40,250 bases of DNA from an uncultured Cetobacterium sp. (GCA_949293295.1 CASFCG010000022.1:1-40250), one strand, 5' to 3'; positions 18,121 to 27,300 are shown, counted from the first letter of the stretch. Notes: generated from the letters alone by a model not told the origin. Numbers and translations are program-made.

Positions 18121-19491
18121 ATGGAGTTTTTTAAAATTATAGGAAATGATATTTTAACAAGTCCAGCTTTTTTGTTAGGAATTATATCATTAATTGGTTT
18201 GATAGCTTTGAAAAAACCTTTTAATAAATTAATAATAGGAACATTGAAACCAATACTCGGGTATATAATGTTAGGAGCAGGAGCAGACTTTATCACAAAA
18301 AATTTAGATCCATTGGGTAAAATGATAGAGCAAGGTTTTGGAATTACGGGAGTAGTACCAAATAATGAAGCTATAACTTCAATTGCACAAAATATATTGG
18401 GAAAAGAGACTATGTTTATCCTTGTTGCTGGTCTAGTAATTAATATAGTGATTGCAAGAGTGACAAAGTTTAAGTATATATTTTTAACTGGACATCATAG
18501 TTTCTTTATGGCATGTATGTTTTCAGCTGTATTATCAACTTCTGGAATAAAAGGAACAGCATTGATATTAATAGGTGGAATTTTGCTAGGAGCTTGGTCA
18601 GCAATTTCACCAAGTATAGGACAAAAATATACAGATTTAGTAACTGACGATGATGGAATTGCCATGGGACATTTTGGCTCTCTAGGATACTATTTAGCAG
18701 CATTCATAGGCGAAAAAGTGGGAAATAAAGAGGATAGTACAGAAGATATAGTTATACCAGAAAAAATTAACTTTCTAAGAGATAGTACAATTTCAACTGC
18801 AATAACTATGCTAGCATTCTATTTAATTGCAGCTATAGCAGCTGGTCCAGAGTATGTTATGAATAATTTATCTGGTGGAAAAAATTATATAGTATTTGCA
18901 GTGACAGCGGCATTGAGTTTTGCTGTAGGGGTAACAGTTGTATATAATGGAGTAAGAATGATATTATCAGAGTTAATTCCAGCTTTCCAAGGAGTATCAC
19001 AAAAATTAATACCAAATGCGATAGCCGCAGTGGATTGTGCAGTATTTTTTACTTATGCACCAAATGCAGTATTAATCGGATTTATTTCTTCATTTATTGG
19101 TGGAGTTATAGGTATGATAATTTTAGGAGCTATGGGGGCAGTGCTGATAATACCTGGATTAGTTCCACATTTCTTCTGTGGAGCAACTGCAGGAATATAT
19201 GGAAATGCTACTGGAGGAAAAAGAGGGGCTATAATTGGAGCATTTGTTAACGGTTTACTATTGGCATTTTTACCAGCAGCGTTGTTGCCAGTACTAGGAA
19301 ATATAGGATTTCAAAACACAACTTTTGGAGACTTCGACTTTGGAGTTTTAGGAATATTAATAGGAAAAACTGTTGAGGGATTCGGAAAAATTGGAGTTTA
19401 TGGAATAGTGGTGATATTCTTAGTAATATTATTAGTTCCAAACTTTATAAAAACAAAATCTCATGTTATAAATGCAAAAGATGAATATTAA
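18121..19491 (+). CDS. PTS EIIC component, ascorbate family (UlaA/SgaT-like)
   Basis: 456 residues, about eleven membrane helices. The early segment PILGYIMLGAGADFI, the loop LTGHHSFFMACMFSAVL, the later NAVLIGFISSFIGG and LVPHFFCGATAGIYGNATGG are typical of the ascorbate-specific UlaA family. In E. coli the UlaA transporter takes up L-ascorbate as the 6-phosphate, but many members of this family serve other substrates. Here none of the ascorbate catabolic genes (ulaG, ulaD, ulaE, ulaF) is present, and a kinase and an aldolase follow instead. The substrate is therefore probably a sugar, not ascorbate. It has an AAGGAGG site before the ATG. Confidence 0.92.
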   Translation: MEFFKIIGNDILTSPAFLLGIISLIGLIALKKPFNKLIIGTLKPILGYIMLGAGADFITKNLDPLGKMIEQGFGITGVVPNNEAITSIAQNILGKETMFILVAGLVINIVIARVTKFKYIFLTGHHSFFMACMFSAVLSTSGIKGTALILIGGILLGAWSAISPSIGQKYTDLVTDDDGIAMGHFGSLGYYLAAFIGEKVGNKEDSTEDIVIPEKINFLRDSTISTAITMLAFYLIAAIAAGPEYVMNNLSGGKNYIVFAVTAALSFAVGVTVVYNGVRMILSELIPAFQGVSQKLIPNAIAAVDCAVFFTYAPNAVLIGFISSFIGGVIGMIILGAMGAVLIIPGLVPHFFCGATAGIYGNATGGKRGAIIGAFVNGLLLAFLPAALLPVLGNIGFQNTTFGDFDFGVLGILIGKTVEGFGKIGVYGIVVIFLVILLVPNFIKTKSHVINAKDEY

Positions 19492-19508
19492 TTTGAGGTG
19501 TATAGAGG

Positions 19509-20405
19509 ATGAAAAAGATTTTATGTGTTGGTCATTCAGCATATGATATTACATATCTTTTACCTAATTTTCCGATAGAAAATAAAAAATATAAAGCTCA
19601 AGAAAGAATAATGGTAAGTGGTGGTCCTGCTGGGAACGCCTCTTATCTTTTAGGAAAATATGGAGAAGAGGTATCATATATAACAAGATTAGGAAATGAT
19701 GTTTATGGGAATGAGATATTGAATGATTTAAAAAGTGTTGGGGTAGACATCAAAAATATAGTAATAGAAGATGAATATGTTACTCCTTGTAGTATAATAA
19801 TAGCCAATGGTAGTAATGGTTCGAGAACAATAATCAATTACAGAGAAGAAACGAAAGTTGAAAATATAGAGTTTAAATATGAGAGTTTACCTCAAATTTT
19901 ACATTTTGATGGACATGAATTAGATTTAGCTCTAAAAGCAATAGAGTTGTTTCCGAATACTATAAAAGTTTTAGATGCTGGTACTTACAAGGAAGGAACT
20001 GTAGTTTTAGGAAAATTAGTTGATTATTTAGTATGTTCCGAAGATTTTGCCAAAGATTACTGTAAAATTGATAAAATTGAGGAAGATAATTTTTTAGATG
20101 TATTGTTGAAATTAAAAGAACTAAATAAAAAAACTGTAATAGTAACTCTAGGAGAAAGGGGTTCTATTTTAGAAGAAAATAGAAAAGTTAAAAAATTTAA
20201 GGCATTTAAAGCAAAAGCAATAGATACAACAGGAGCAGGAGATATTTTTCATGGAGCTTTTGTATATGGTTTAAGTAAAGGATTTTCAATAGAAGAGAAT
20301 ATAGAATTTGCTTCAGCTTGTGCCTCTTTATCGGTTGAAAAATTAGGTGGAAGAAACTCTATACCAGAGTTGTATGAAATTGATGAAAGAATAAAGAGAG
20401 GATAA
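19509..20405 (+). CDS. PfkB-family carbohydrate kinase
   Basis: 298 residues. The PfkB signature 1 is VSGGPAGNASYLLGKYG (about 36-52) and signature 2 is AIDTTGAGDIFHGA with catalytic Asp245. GSRTIINYREE (about 104-114) and the C-terminal GGRNSIPE resemble the kinases acting on ketose phosphates or sulfofructose (E. coli YihV group) more than ribokinase. With a PTS delivering a sugar monophosphate and an aldolase encoded next, the likely role is phosphorylation of a ketose monophosphate to a bisphosphate. The stop is one base before the aldolase start, so the two genes are translationally coupled. The substrate assignment is inferred from context. Confidence 0.88.
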   Translation: MKKILCVGHSAYDITYLLPNFPIENKKYKAQERIMVSGGPAGNASYLLGKYGEEVSYITRLGNDVYGNEILNDLKSVGVDIKNIVIEDEYVTPCSIIIANGSNGSRTIINYREETKVENIEFKYESLPQILHFDGHELDLALKAIELFPNTIKVLDAGTYKEGTVVLGKLVDYLVCSEDFAKDYCKIDKIEEDNFLDVLLKLKELNKKTVIVTLGERGSILEENRKVKKFKAFKAKAIDTTGAGDIFHGAFVYGLSKGFSIEENIEFASACASLSVEKLGGRNSIPELYEIDERIKRG

Positions 20406-20406
20406 T

Positions 20407-21369
20407 ATGAAAAAATATAATTTTAAAGAACTAGGACTTGAAAATACAAGAGAGATGTTTAGAAGAGCAAATGAAAATGGATATTCTATACCAGCTTTTA
20501 ATTTCTGTAATATGGAACAGTTACAAGCTATATTAGATGCTTGTGTTGAGAGAGATAGTGATGTTATTTTACAAATATCAGCTAGTGCTAGAAAGTACAT
20601 AGGAAGAGAATTACTTCCTCTTATGATAAAAGGAGCAATAGAAGAGATTAGAGCAAGAGGTTCAAAGATATCAGTTGCTCTTAATTTAGACCATGGAAAA
20701 GATTATGAGTTAATCAAAGATTGCTTGGATTACGGTTTTTCTTCTGTGATGATAGATGCTTCTAAATATGAGTTTGAAAAAAATATAGAAATAACAAAAT
20801 CAATAGTTGAATTAGCTAAGGAATATGATGCTTCAGTTGAAGGTGAAATAGGAATAATAAGCGGAACAGAAGATGAACATACTGCAGATAAAACACATTT
20901 TACTAAACCAGAAGAAGCAACAGAATTTATAAAAAGAACAGGAGTGGACTCATTAGCTATTGCAATAGGAACTGCTCATGGAGCTCATAAATTCAAATCT
21001 GGTGAAGAGCCAAAATTGAGATTAGATATATTAGAGGAAATAAAAAATAATATAGGATTATATCCTATTCTTTTACATGGGTCTTCATCTGTACCACAAG
21101 ATTTTATTAAGAAGTTTAAAGAATTTAGTGGAGAAGTAAAAGATGCTATAGGCATTCCAGATGAAGAATTAAAAAAAGCTTCTAAATCAATAGTAACTAA
21201 AATAAATGTTGATACTGATGGAAGATTAGTTTTTACAAGTTGTTTGAGAGAAAACTTATTCAAAAATCCAAAAGAAATGGATTTGAAAAAAATCTTGGAG
21301 TATCCGAGAGACGAAATGAAGAGATTTTATGCAGAGAAAATAACAAAAATATTCAAAAGAAAAGTATAA
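20407..21369 (+). CDS. Class II ketose-bisphosphate aldolase
   Basis: 320 residues, Zn-dependent class II aldolase (fructose- or tagatose-bisphosphate type, Gram-positive class IIB pattern). Asp95 and His96 (LNLDHGKD), His191 (IGTAHGAHKF) and His224 (ILLHGSSSVP) match the catalytic Asp and the three zinc ligands. GIPDEELKKASKSIVTKINVDTDGR gives the phosphate-binding region of the family. It would split a ketose 1,6-bisphosphate into dihydroxyacetone phosphate and a three-carbon aldehyde phosphate, feeding glycolysis. Being last in a sugar PTS operon, it is probably dedicated to that sugar; a role as the general glycolytic FBP aldolase cannot be excluded. Confidence 0.9.
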   Translation: MKKYNFKELGLENTREMFRRANENGYSIPAFNFCNMEQLQAILDACVERDSDVILQISASARKYIGRELLPLMIKGAIEEIRARGSKISVALNLDHGKDYELIKDCLDYGFSSVMIDASKYEFEKNIEITKSIVELAKEYDASVEGEIGIISGTEDEHTADKTHFTKPEEATEFIKRTGVDSLAIAIGTAHGAHKFKSGEEPKLRLDILEEIKNNIGLYPILLHGSSSVPQDFIKKFKEFSGEVKDAIGIPDEELKKASKSIVTKINVDTDGRLVFTSCLRENLFKNPKEMDLKKILEYPRDEMKRFYAEKITKIFKRKV

Positions 21370-21410
21370 AATCTCTAAATTCCATAGAAACTTTAAATCT
21401 AATTTTGTTA

Positions 21411-21595
21411 ATGAAAGATAAAATATATGTTTAATACAGAGATATCTTATAAGAGAAAATTGAAGTATAAAAAGAGTTAAATTTAGAAAAACTTCAAGAA
21501 ACACAATTTTATTTATCTATTTATTGTAATAATAATTTTATACAAATGATTATTAAAGCTTCATCAAATAATCAACACGTAATTAGAAATAAACA
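21411..21595 (+). pseudogene. Possible decayed small reading frame
   Basis: From ATG 21411 one frame reads through three TAA stops near the start (MKDKIYV-stop-YRDIL-stop-EKIEV-stop). After them it stays open for about 45 codons with protein-like composition (KELNLEKLQETQFYLSIYC, then IQMIIKASSNNQHVIRN), up to the terminator at 21596. It may be a remnant of a small gene behind the aldolase. In DNA this rich in A and T a frame of this length can also arise by chance. No family recognised. Confidence 0.2.
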
Positions 21596-21623
21596 AAAAG
21601 CCCTAATTATAATTAGGGCTTTT
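21596..21623. terminator. Bidirectional terminator, perfect 28-base palindrome
   Basis: A self-complementary 28-mer (14 + 14), beginning AAAAGCCC and ending GGGCTTTT. It separates the converging sugar operon and the PPIase gene and would stop both transcripts. Confidence 0.9.
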
Positions 21624-21647
21624 CTTCGCTCTTCCTGTCATAAATTA

Positions 21648-23411
21648 TCAATTTACAGATTGTTGCATCTCTTGTAACTTTTCTGTAGCTTTCTCTGCCT
21701 TATAGGCTGCTATAACTTGTACTTCTACTTGACTCAATACAGCTTTTTTATAAGGAATTTGTTTCAAAACTTGATAAATTATAAATCTACCATCATCTTT
21801 TATAGATGAAACTTGATTCAACTTTGCAGCGAATAATCTATCTATTAATTTTTTATTATCTCCTGGTAATCCAAAAATTCCTCGTGCTTCTGTAATTTTC
21901 ACATCTTTTTGAGAAAATTGTATATTAGGATTCTTATCTCTTAATTCACCAAAAGTTAATTTTCCACTTTGTAGCTCTTTTACCAAAGTAGCAACCTCTT
22001 CTGATTTCATATTTAAAGTCTCATCTGAAGGTTTAGGAGTGATTAAAATATGACTGGCTGTTACTGTTCCTGCCTTATCATCTTTCGACTGAACAAAAAT
22101 GATATGCTCCCCAAATTGAGTTTTTACCACCTTTGGATATATCTTTCCAACCTCTCCACTAAATGCTGCTTCTTCAAACTCTTTAGCCATCATTCCTTTT
22201 TTAAATGCTCCTAAAGCTCCTCCATTACTAGCACTAGGACAATTTGAATATTTTTTTGCGTATTCAGCAAAATTCTCAACATTCACTTCTTTTAAAAGCT
22301 TATTTGCTTTCTCTTCAGCTAATTTAATATCTTTCTGACTTGGCATAACTCCAAACACAGCAATATTTGCTTCTACAGCTCTTTCAATATCATAAAAGCT
22401 TCTATTTTTATCGAAATACTCCTCTAACTCTTTATCCGTTGGATTTATTTCTGACTTTAATTTATCAAAAGCTTTCTCATTAGCAAACAACATTTGAAGC
22501 TCTAAAGGTAATGATGCATCAACCTCTATCCCTTGTTGCTGCTCAAGAAGCTTTAAAAATCTAATCTCTTTTTCAATCTCTTTTTTTGCAATTGTCTTTG
22601 CTTCATCTAAACTCTTCGAATCCAAATAACTCAATGTTACTATAATTCTCTCATCATACTCAACATTTGTTACATCTATACCCTCATAAGTAAACTCTAT
22701 TTTTAAAAGATATGGCTTTAACTCTTTACTCACTGATGTCAATTCCATCCCTTTTCTTGCTTTCACTAACTCTAAAGCAAGCGTTTTAGCTGCCTTAACT
22801 GCTTTTAATCTCTGAATAATTTGTTCTTTTACTTCGTTATTTAAAGATTCCTCTTTAAAATAAATATATTTATTCTGGTTATAAAACTCTTCAACCTCAC
22901 TATCAGTTACCACTTCATCAGAAGTAACTTTTCTTGTCAATTCATTTATTGTTAATCCCTCTTCTAACTCTTTTCTAAGAGTCCTTTCAGTATAACCTTG
23001 AGCCAATAAAGCTTGTTTGAATTTATCCTTACCTCCAAAATTAGCTTCTATTGCGGCTATTCTTTCTTTTGCCTGAGATTCTGTCGACCCAATCTTCATT
23101 TTCTTTGCGATATCAAGAAGCAACATCCTATCAATAAATTCGTTTAATGTAACAGTATTTAGTATCTGTGAATCTAAATTCTGAGCGGCTGTTCCTTTAT
23201 AGGCTTGCTTGTACTCTGCTTCTGCTAAAGCCATTGCTCTTTGAACCGTATACATCGCAACTTTCTCTCCATTCAGTTTAAAAGCATACTGAGTTTTTTG
23301 AGCTCCTCCTCTAAAAGACATCACATATCCTGCAACCAAACTAATCAAAAAAAATAAAGTAATTAACCACACAATGGGTTTCATTTTTTTTCTAAGTCCT
23401 CTTAAAGACAT
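21648..23411 (-). CDS. Membrane-anchored peptidyl-prolyl isomerase (PpiD/SurA-like)
   Basis: 587 residues, similar in size to PpiD (about 620). A single N-terminal membrane anchor (residues about 12-31, WLITLFFLISLVAGYVMSF) with the bulk outside the cytoplasm. A SurA-N-like helical region (about 40-170) contains LNEFIDRMLLLDIAKKMKI and the repeated RKELEEGL pattern. A parvulin (rotamase) domain follows (about 345-460), with YAKKYSNCPSASNGGALGAFKKGMM and FSGEVGKIYPKVVKTQFGEHIIFV. A second partial parvulin-like segment starts at TASHILITPKP (about 467). It assists folding of exported and outer-membrane proteins. It lies 22 bases after the response regulator gene and is likely co-transcribed with it. 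Confidence 0.85.
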   Translation of the reverse strand: MSLRGLRKKMKPIVWLITLFFLISLVAGYVMSFRGGAQKTQYAFKLNGEKVAMYTVQRAMALAEAEYKQAYKGTAAQNLDSQILNTVTLNEFIDRMLLLDIAKKMKIGSTESQAKERIAAIEANFGGKDKFKQALLAQGYTERTLRKELEEGLTINELTRKVTSDEVVTDSEVEEFYNQNKYIYFKEESLNNEVKEQIIQRLKAVKAAKTLALELVKARKGMELTSVSKELKPYLLKIEFTYEGIDVTNVEYDERIIVTLSYLDSKSLDEAKTIAKKEIEKEIRFLKLLEQQQGIEVDASLPLELQMLFANEKAFDKLKSEINPTDKELEEYFDKNRSFYDIERAVEANIAVFGVMPSQKDIKLAEEKANKLLKEVNVENFAEYAKKYSNCPSASNGGALGAFKKGMMAKEFEEAAFSGEVGKIYPKVVKTQFGEHIIFVQSKDDKAGTVTASHILITPKPSDETLNMKSEEVATLVKELQSGKLTFGELRDKNPNIQFSQKDVKITEARGIFGLPGDNKKLIDRLFAAKLNQVSSIKDDGRFIIYQVLKQIPYKKAVLSQVEVQVIAAYKAEKATEKLQEMQQSVN

Positions 23412-23433
23412 CTCTTCTCTTCCTCCAATATTA

Positions 23434-24822
23434 TTATTTTGTATCTAAATCATATTTTCTAATTTTTTCATACAGAGTTGTTCTACCAATTCCTAACATT
23501 TTAGACGTCTCTTGTTTATTCCATTTTGTTTTTTGAAGTGCCATAGCTACAACAACTTTTTCCACTTCATCCAAATCATAAATCTCTTTTTCTAATACGT
23601 TTTTCAACGGTCCTATTCCAACAACTGTCTTATTTTCTAATTTACTAGATTTCATTTTTAACTCAAGTGGAAGGTCTTCCACATCTATTAAAGTATTATC
23701 CTCTGAAAGAATCACAACCCTTTCAATTAGATTTTTAAGCTCCCTTAAATTCCCTGGATAATTATACCCGACCAAATATTTCATCGCCTCAGCAGATATT
23801 ACTGGCGTTTTAACTTTTAACTCTTTAGCTATTTGACCTAAAAAATAATTTGCCAAAATTGGAATATCATCCTGACGCTCCTTTAAAGAAGGAACTTTTA
23901 TTATGTTCGCTATCAATCTATGATATAAACTTTTCTTGAACATTCCTCTTTCAGTTTCTATTTTCAAATCTTTATTTGTTGATACTAAAAACCTAATATC
24001 TGTCTTTTTAGTTTTTGTGCTACCTATTCTTTTATATTCACCATATTCAATAACATTTAAAATTTTCATTTGCATTTTTAGACTCAATGATGATATCTCA
24101 TCCAAAAATAAAGTTCCCCCATCAAGTTCTTCTAAAAGTCCTTTTCTAGAGACTACCGCCCCTTCAAAAGCTCCTCTCTCGTATCCAAATACTTCCCTTT
24201 CAAAAATCTCCTCAGGCAAAGTACTACATGATAATGGCTTATAAGCTTTTTTTCTTCTCTCACTTCTTTTATGTATCTCTTTTGCGATATGTTCTTTTCC
24301 TACTCCGTTCTCTCCAGTTATCAAGACCGTAGCATCTGTTTCAGCGATTTTATCAATCAGTTGTTTAACCTCTTTCATTCTCAAAGACTGAGTTACCAAC
24401 TCTCTATCATCCTCATATTCAGCCAATTTTTCTTCTAGCTTCTTTTTCTCTTTTGAAATTTCCAAGCTATTTAGAACCGAATAAATGATTCTATTCAAAT
24501 CCCTTTCTTCAATCGGCTTTAATAAATAATTGTATATTTTAGCCGCTCTCATCTCATAAATTATTTCATCATTCTCCTCATCAATCAATCCAATTATCGC
24601 AATCTCTTTTCCGATAGCTTCTATTTTCTTTTTGGCTTCCATAAAATTAAACCAAGTCAGATGTTGATCTAATAACACTATATCAAAATCACTTTCTCTT
24701 AACATATCCAAAGCATCCAACAAGTTGTTAAACATTATCACTTCATACGTTTCCGATAAAGATCTTTTTATTTGTTTTAATAGCTCTTTTTTTTCAGATA
24801 CAACCAAAATCGATTTTCTCAT
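23434..24822 (-). CDS. NtrC-type response regulator with altered GAFTGA motif
   Basis: 462 residues: receiver domain (1-118), AAA+ sigma-54 interaction domain (about 145-375), Fis-type HTH (about 420-460; WNKQETSKMLGIGRTTLYEKI). The receiver has phospho-Asp52 (IVLLDQHL) and Lys102, but the usual N-terminal acidic pair after the first strand is Ser-Glu (VVSEKKELL), so Mg binding may be weak. Walker A is GENGVGKE (170-177) and Walker B GGTLFLDE (235-242), both intact. The sigma-54 contact loop is GAFEGA (217-222), with Glu220 in place of the Thr that is essential in NtrC-type activators. ATPase activity looks possible, but contact with sigma-54 is doubtful. No sensor kinase gene is adjacent. 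The ATG follows a GGAGG site. Confidence 0.88.
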   Translation of the reverse strand: MRKSILVVSEKKELLKQIKRSLSETYEVIMFNNLLDALDMLRESDFDIVLLDQHLTWFNFMEAKKKIEAIGKEIAIIGLIDEENDEIIYEMRAAKIYNYLLKPIEERDLNRIIYSVLNSLEISKEKKKLEEKLAEYEDDRELVTQSLRMKEVKQLIDKIAETDATVLITGENGVGKEHIAKEIHKRSERRKKAYKPLSCSTLPEEIFEREVFGYERGAFEGAVVSRKGLLEELDGGTLFLDEISSLSLKMQMKILNVIEYGEYKRIGSTKTKKTDIRFLVSTNKDLKIETERGMFKKSLYHRLIANIIKVPSLKERQDDIPILANYFLGQIAKELKVKTPVISAEAMKYLVGYNYPGNLRELKNLIERVVILSEDNTLIDVEDLPLELKMKSSKLENKTVVGIGPLKNVLEKEIYDLDEVEKVVVAMALQKTKWNKQETSKMLGIGRTTLYEKIRKYDLDTK

Positions 24823-25303
24823 CTTGTCCTCCTTATCTTTATTCTCGTATATATTGTATTATAATAAATATATCAGATTTTTTCAATATCTTTTTATTAA
24901 TTTAAACTATAAAATTACAGTATGATTTAACAATATTCACATTAGAACACTTAATATACTTTTTTATCTGCCGTTTTAATATTTTATCAAATAAACTTCA
25001 AAATCTATAATTTAATAACTCTCTAACTCTAGTATGCTATAAACTACCTAATTTAGAATATCTAAGGTTAAAAGAAATAAACAATAAATATTTACAGTAA
25101 ATACATATAAGATTTAGATTAGGAATTAACCATATAACTTAGTACTTAAATAGTTCATTGAAATAAATTTAAATTACTGATACCTATTCCTAAATCTACA
25201 TATTCTATGTCAATTTTAAATCTAAAAAATTAAATTTTTAATTAACATTATATCTTTTCATATGATATAATTATTATATAATCAAATATTTTGGAGGTAT
25301 AAT
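24823..25303. other. AT-rich intergenic region, no gene recognised
   Basis: 481 bases between the divergent regulator and DUF454 genes. No reading frame of note. An imperfect inverted repeat of about 12 bases lies around 25110-25125 and 25186-25198 (AGATTTAG...GGAAT facing ATTCCTAAATCT). Several TATAAT-like boxes precede the DUF454 start at 25261-25285. I see nothing else. Confidence 0.4.
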
Positions 25304-25663
25304 ATGTTAAGATATTTTCTTATAGTTGTTGGAATAACATCTTTAGCTCTTGGAATTATTGGAATTTTTTTACCTTTACTACCAACAACCCCTTTTTTAT
25401 TATTAAGCCTTTTTTGTTTTAGTAAATCATCTGAAAGACTTCACTCTTTCATATTGGAAAATAAAGTCTTTGGTAAGTATATCCGTGATTATCAAGAAAA
25501 AAAAGGAATCACTTTAAAAAATAAATTAATCGCTTTATCAGTGCTATTTATAAGTATATCTTTTTCTATATTAAAACTTGATAATAGACATCTTCAAATT
25601 TTTCTTATATTTGTTTTTATAGGAGTTTCCTTTCATATAATAAAATTGAAAACACTCAAATAA
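25304..25663 (+). CDS. DUF454 (YbaN-like) membrane protein
   Basis: 119 residues, three to four membrane helices. The N-terminal pattern GITSLALGIIGIFLPLLPTTPFLLLSLFCFSKSSER (about 10-46) is the family hallmark (LG..G..LP.LPTTPF.LL....F.KS). The following loop with W/F-GKYIRDYQEKKGI also matches. Function unknown in the family; inner-membrane location. A TTGGAGG site precedes the ATG. The gene stands alone between two long non-coding stretches. Confidence 0.88.
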   Translation: MLRYFLIVVGITSLALGIIGIFLPLLPTTPFLLLSLFCFSKSSERLHSFILENKVFGKYIRDYQEKKGITLKNKLIALSVLFISISFSILKLDNRHLQIFLIFVFIGVSFHIIKLKTLK

Positions 25664-25991
25664 GAAAATTTTATTCATGTTTCTAAGAAGAGATTCAAAA
25701 AAGCTGAACTTTTTATTGACTTTCGTGAGAATTTCTATCATAAAATTTTTCAAAAAACTCTAAAATTATTGAAAGAAAAAATAATATTATATAAATGCTC
25801 AATCAAAATCATTAAAAATATCTCGAAATAATAAAAATTTTTGATGTAAATTAATAAATATTATGAGAATTAAAGCTTTTATATATGAAAAGCTGTATCA
25901 AATAACTTCTCAAATAATTATAAAAAAGATTTAATTTATAAGAGTATATATAAATATACTAGAATAATTATTTATTGTTCTCAAGGATAGA
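25664..25991. other. Intergenic region after DUF454
   Basis: About 330 bases. Past the DUF454 stop the same frame stays open for 55 codons to a TAA at 25829-25831 (ENFIHVSKKRFKKAELFIDF... composition), without a start codon. A 7-bp hairpin (25874-25880 with 25888-25894) lacks a T run. No gene is supported. Confidence 0.3.
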
Positions 25992-26018
25992 CAAAAAAGA
26001 GAAGCTATCACTTCTCTT
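25992..26018 (-). terminator. Terminator of the tRNA-Arg transcript
   Basis: On the minus strand an 8-bp stem (26018-26011 with 26004-25997), six-base loop and a run of T (25998-25993). It lies about 100 bases downstream of the tRNA. Confidence 0.8.
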
Positions 26019-26115
26019 ATCTTTACTTTTTTTAATTTTATAAATAGTTACAAAATCCCTGATTTTATAATACTCAACTCCATGGAGCTTCAACATCTTA
26101 AAAATCATAAAACAA

Positions 26116-26192
26116 TGGTGCCCCCAACAGGAATCGAACCCATAACCCTCTGATCCGAAGTCAGATGCTCTATCCAATTGAGCTATAGAGGC
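26116..26192 (-). tRNA. tRNA-Arg (anticodon TCG)
   Basis: 77 bases with CCA encoded. Acceptor GCCTCTA pairs with TGGGGGC, discriminator A; D-arm GCTC...GAGC; anticodon stem TCTGA/TCAGA with loop CTTCGGA, giving anticodon TCG; T-arm ATGGG/CCTGT with loop TTCGATT. It would read CGA and, with wobble, other CGN codons. It stands alone with its own promoter and a downstream terminator. Confidence 0.95.
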
Positions 26193-26203
26193 ACTTTTTT
26201 TCT

Positions 26204-26231
26204 ATTGTAACATATGTCATAAAAAATTCAA
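26204..26231 (-). promoter_or_regulatory. Promoter of tRNA-Arg
   Basis: On the minus strand TTGAAT (26231-26226), 16-base spacer, TACAAT (26209-26204), placing the start about five bases before the tRNA. Confidence 0.65.
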
Positions 26232-26292
26232 AGAATTTTTTTGTTCAATTATTTTCAATAATTACTCTATAAGGAAATATATAACTTTTACT

Positions 26293-27267
26293 TTATCTAT
26301 CTTTCAATGTTTTCTTTACTACCTTGTATAAATCTTTCTCAAAAAAAGAGTGTTCTATTACAATATCACTTGTGGGAAATGTATGAGTTGGAGAACTATG
26401 CACAACTATCGGAATGTTAAAAGCAGAAGCTATATGTGTTATTCCAGTATCTACTGATACAACCACATCAGCTCTCTCTATTAAAGCACACAAATCTAAT
26501 ATCGAATCCTCATGCTCTATTTTTCTTATTTCTACTCCATCAATTAATGATAAATTACCTAAAATCTCTTTTTCTCTCTTCTTTGGAATACTTCTATCAA
26601 TAGTAGATGCGTTTCCATTATAAAGTACCAAAGGCTTTTTTTTGCATAAATCTTGATATTTATTTCCATTTTTTAAGTAAATATCATATTTTTCAATACT
26701 TTCTGTTAATCCTGCCCCCACCCATGTATTATTTTCATACACTTTCAATCCGTTTTTAAAAAATGTATTTAATCCCAGTACTTTTAATACTTCTATTCCA
26801 TCCTCCCTCATATGAGGTTGTCTTTTTATAATAATATCAATCAACTCACACTTTCTCTCTTTTTTCCTCTCAATCCCTATAATCTTTTTAGCTTTCAATA
26901 GATTCATTAAAACAAAATCTCTCAGATATGTTCCTCCAACAAGCTCTATAAAATAATCAAATTTCCCTCTGTATTTTAATCCTGTTTTTATATTCCTAAA
27001 TATATCACTTGATTTTTTTCTATAACAATTATCAATAATAACCTCTTTTATATATGGATTTGTTTCTGCTAACTCCTTTGTTAGAACACTTCCTAAAATC
27101 GATATCTCATATCCAGCTAAAGCTAATCCTTTTATCATTGGTGTTTTTAAAATATAATTTCCTATTTTTTGACAATCTGCAATAAGAACTTTTTTTCCTT
27201 CAACTTTTAAATCTCTTTTTTTGTCAAAAATCAATCTACTTAAAAAATATGTTACTTCTTTTTTCAT
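26293..27267 (-). CDS. Glycosyltransferase family 9 (heptosyltransferase-like)
   Basis: 324 residues. The C-terminal GT9 signature is present in ADVVVSVDTGITHIASAFNIPIVVHSSPT (about 268-297); the N-terminal domain opens with a nucleotide-sugar-transferase Rossmann strand (KKVLIADCQKIGNYILKTPMIKGL). The family transfers ADP-heptose or a similar sugar to the LPS inner core. It implies an outer membrane with a core oligosaccharide. It is the last gene of the dnaN-side minus-strand series, with only 33 bases to dnaN. Acceptor and donor are not determined. Confidence 0.85.
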   Translation of the reverse strand: MKKEVTYFLSRLIFDKKRDLKVEGKKVLIADCQKIGNYILKTPMIKGLALAGYEISILGSVLTKELAETNPYIKEVIIDNCYRKKSSDIFRNIKTGLKYRGKFDYFIELVGGTYLRDFVLMNLLKAKKIIGIERKKERKCELIDIIIKRQPHMREDGIEVLKVLGLNTFFKNGLKVYENNTWVGAGLTESIEKYDIYLKNGNKYQDLCKKKPLVLYNGNASTIDRSIPKKREKEILGNLSLIDGVEIRKIEHEDSILDLCALIERADVVVSVDTGITHIASAFNIPIVVHSSPTHTFPTSDIVIEHSFFEKDLYKVVKKTLKDR

Positions 27268-27300
27268 TATATTACTTCCTTACCTCTTATTTCTTTAATT

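Noticed and set aside
25664-25831. 55 open codons in frame after the DUF454 stop
   Set aside because: No start codon and no recognisable family; readthrough of the stop cannot be argued from sequence.
25968-26108. 46-codon minus-strand frame after tRNA-Arg
   Set aside because: It runs through the tRNA terminator hairpin and has no ribosome site, so it is more likely chance.
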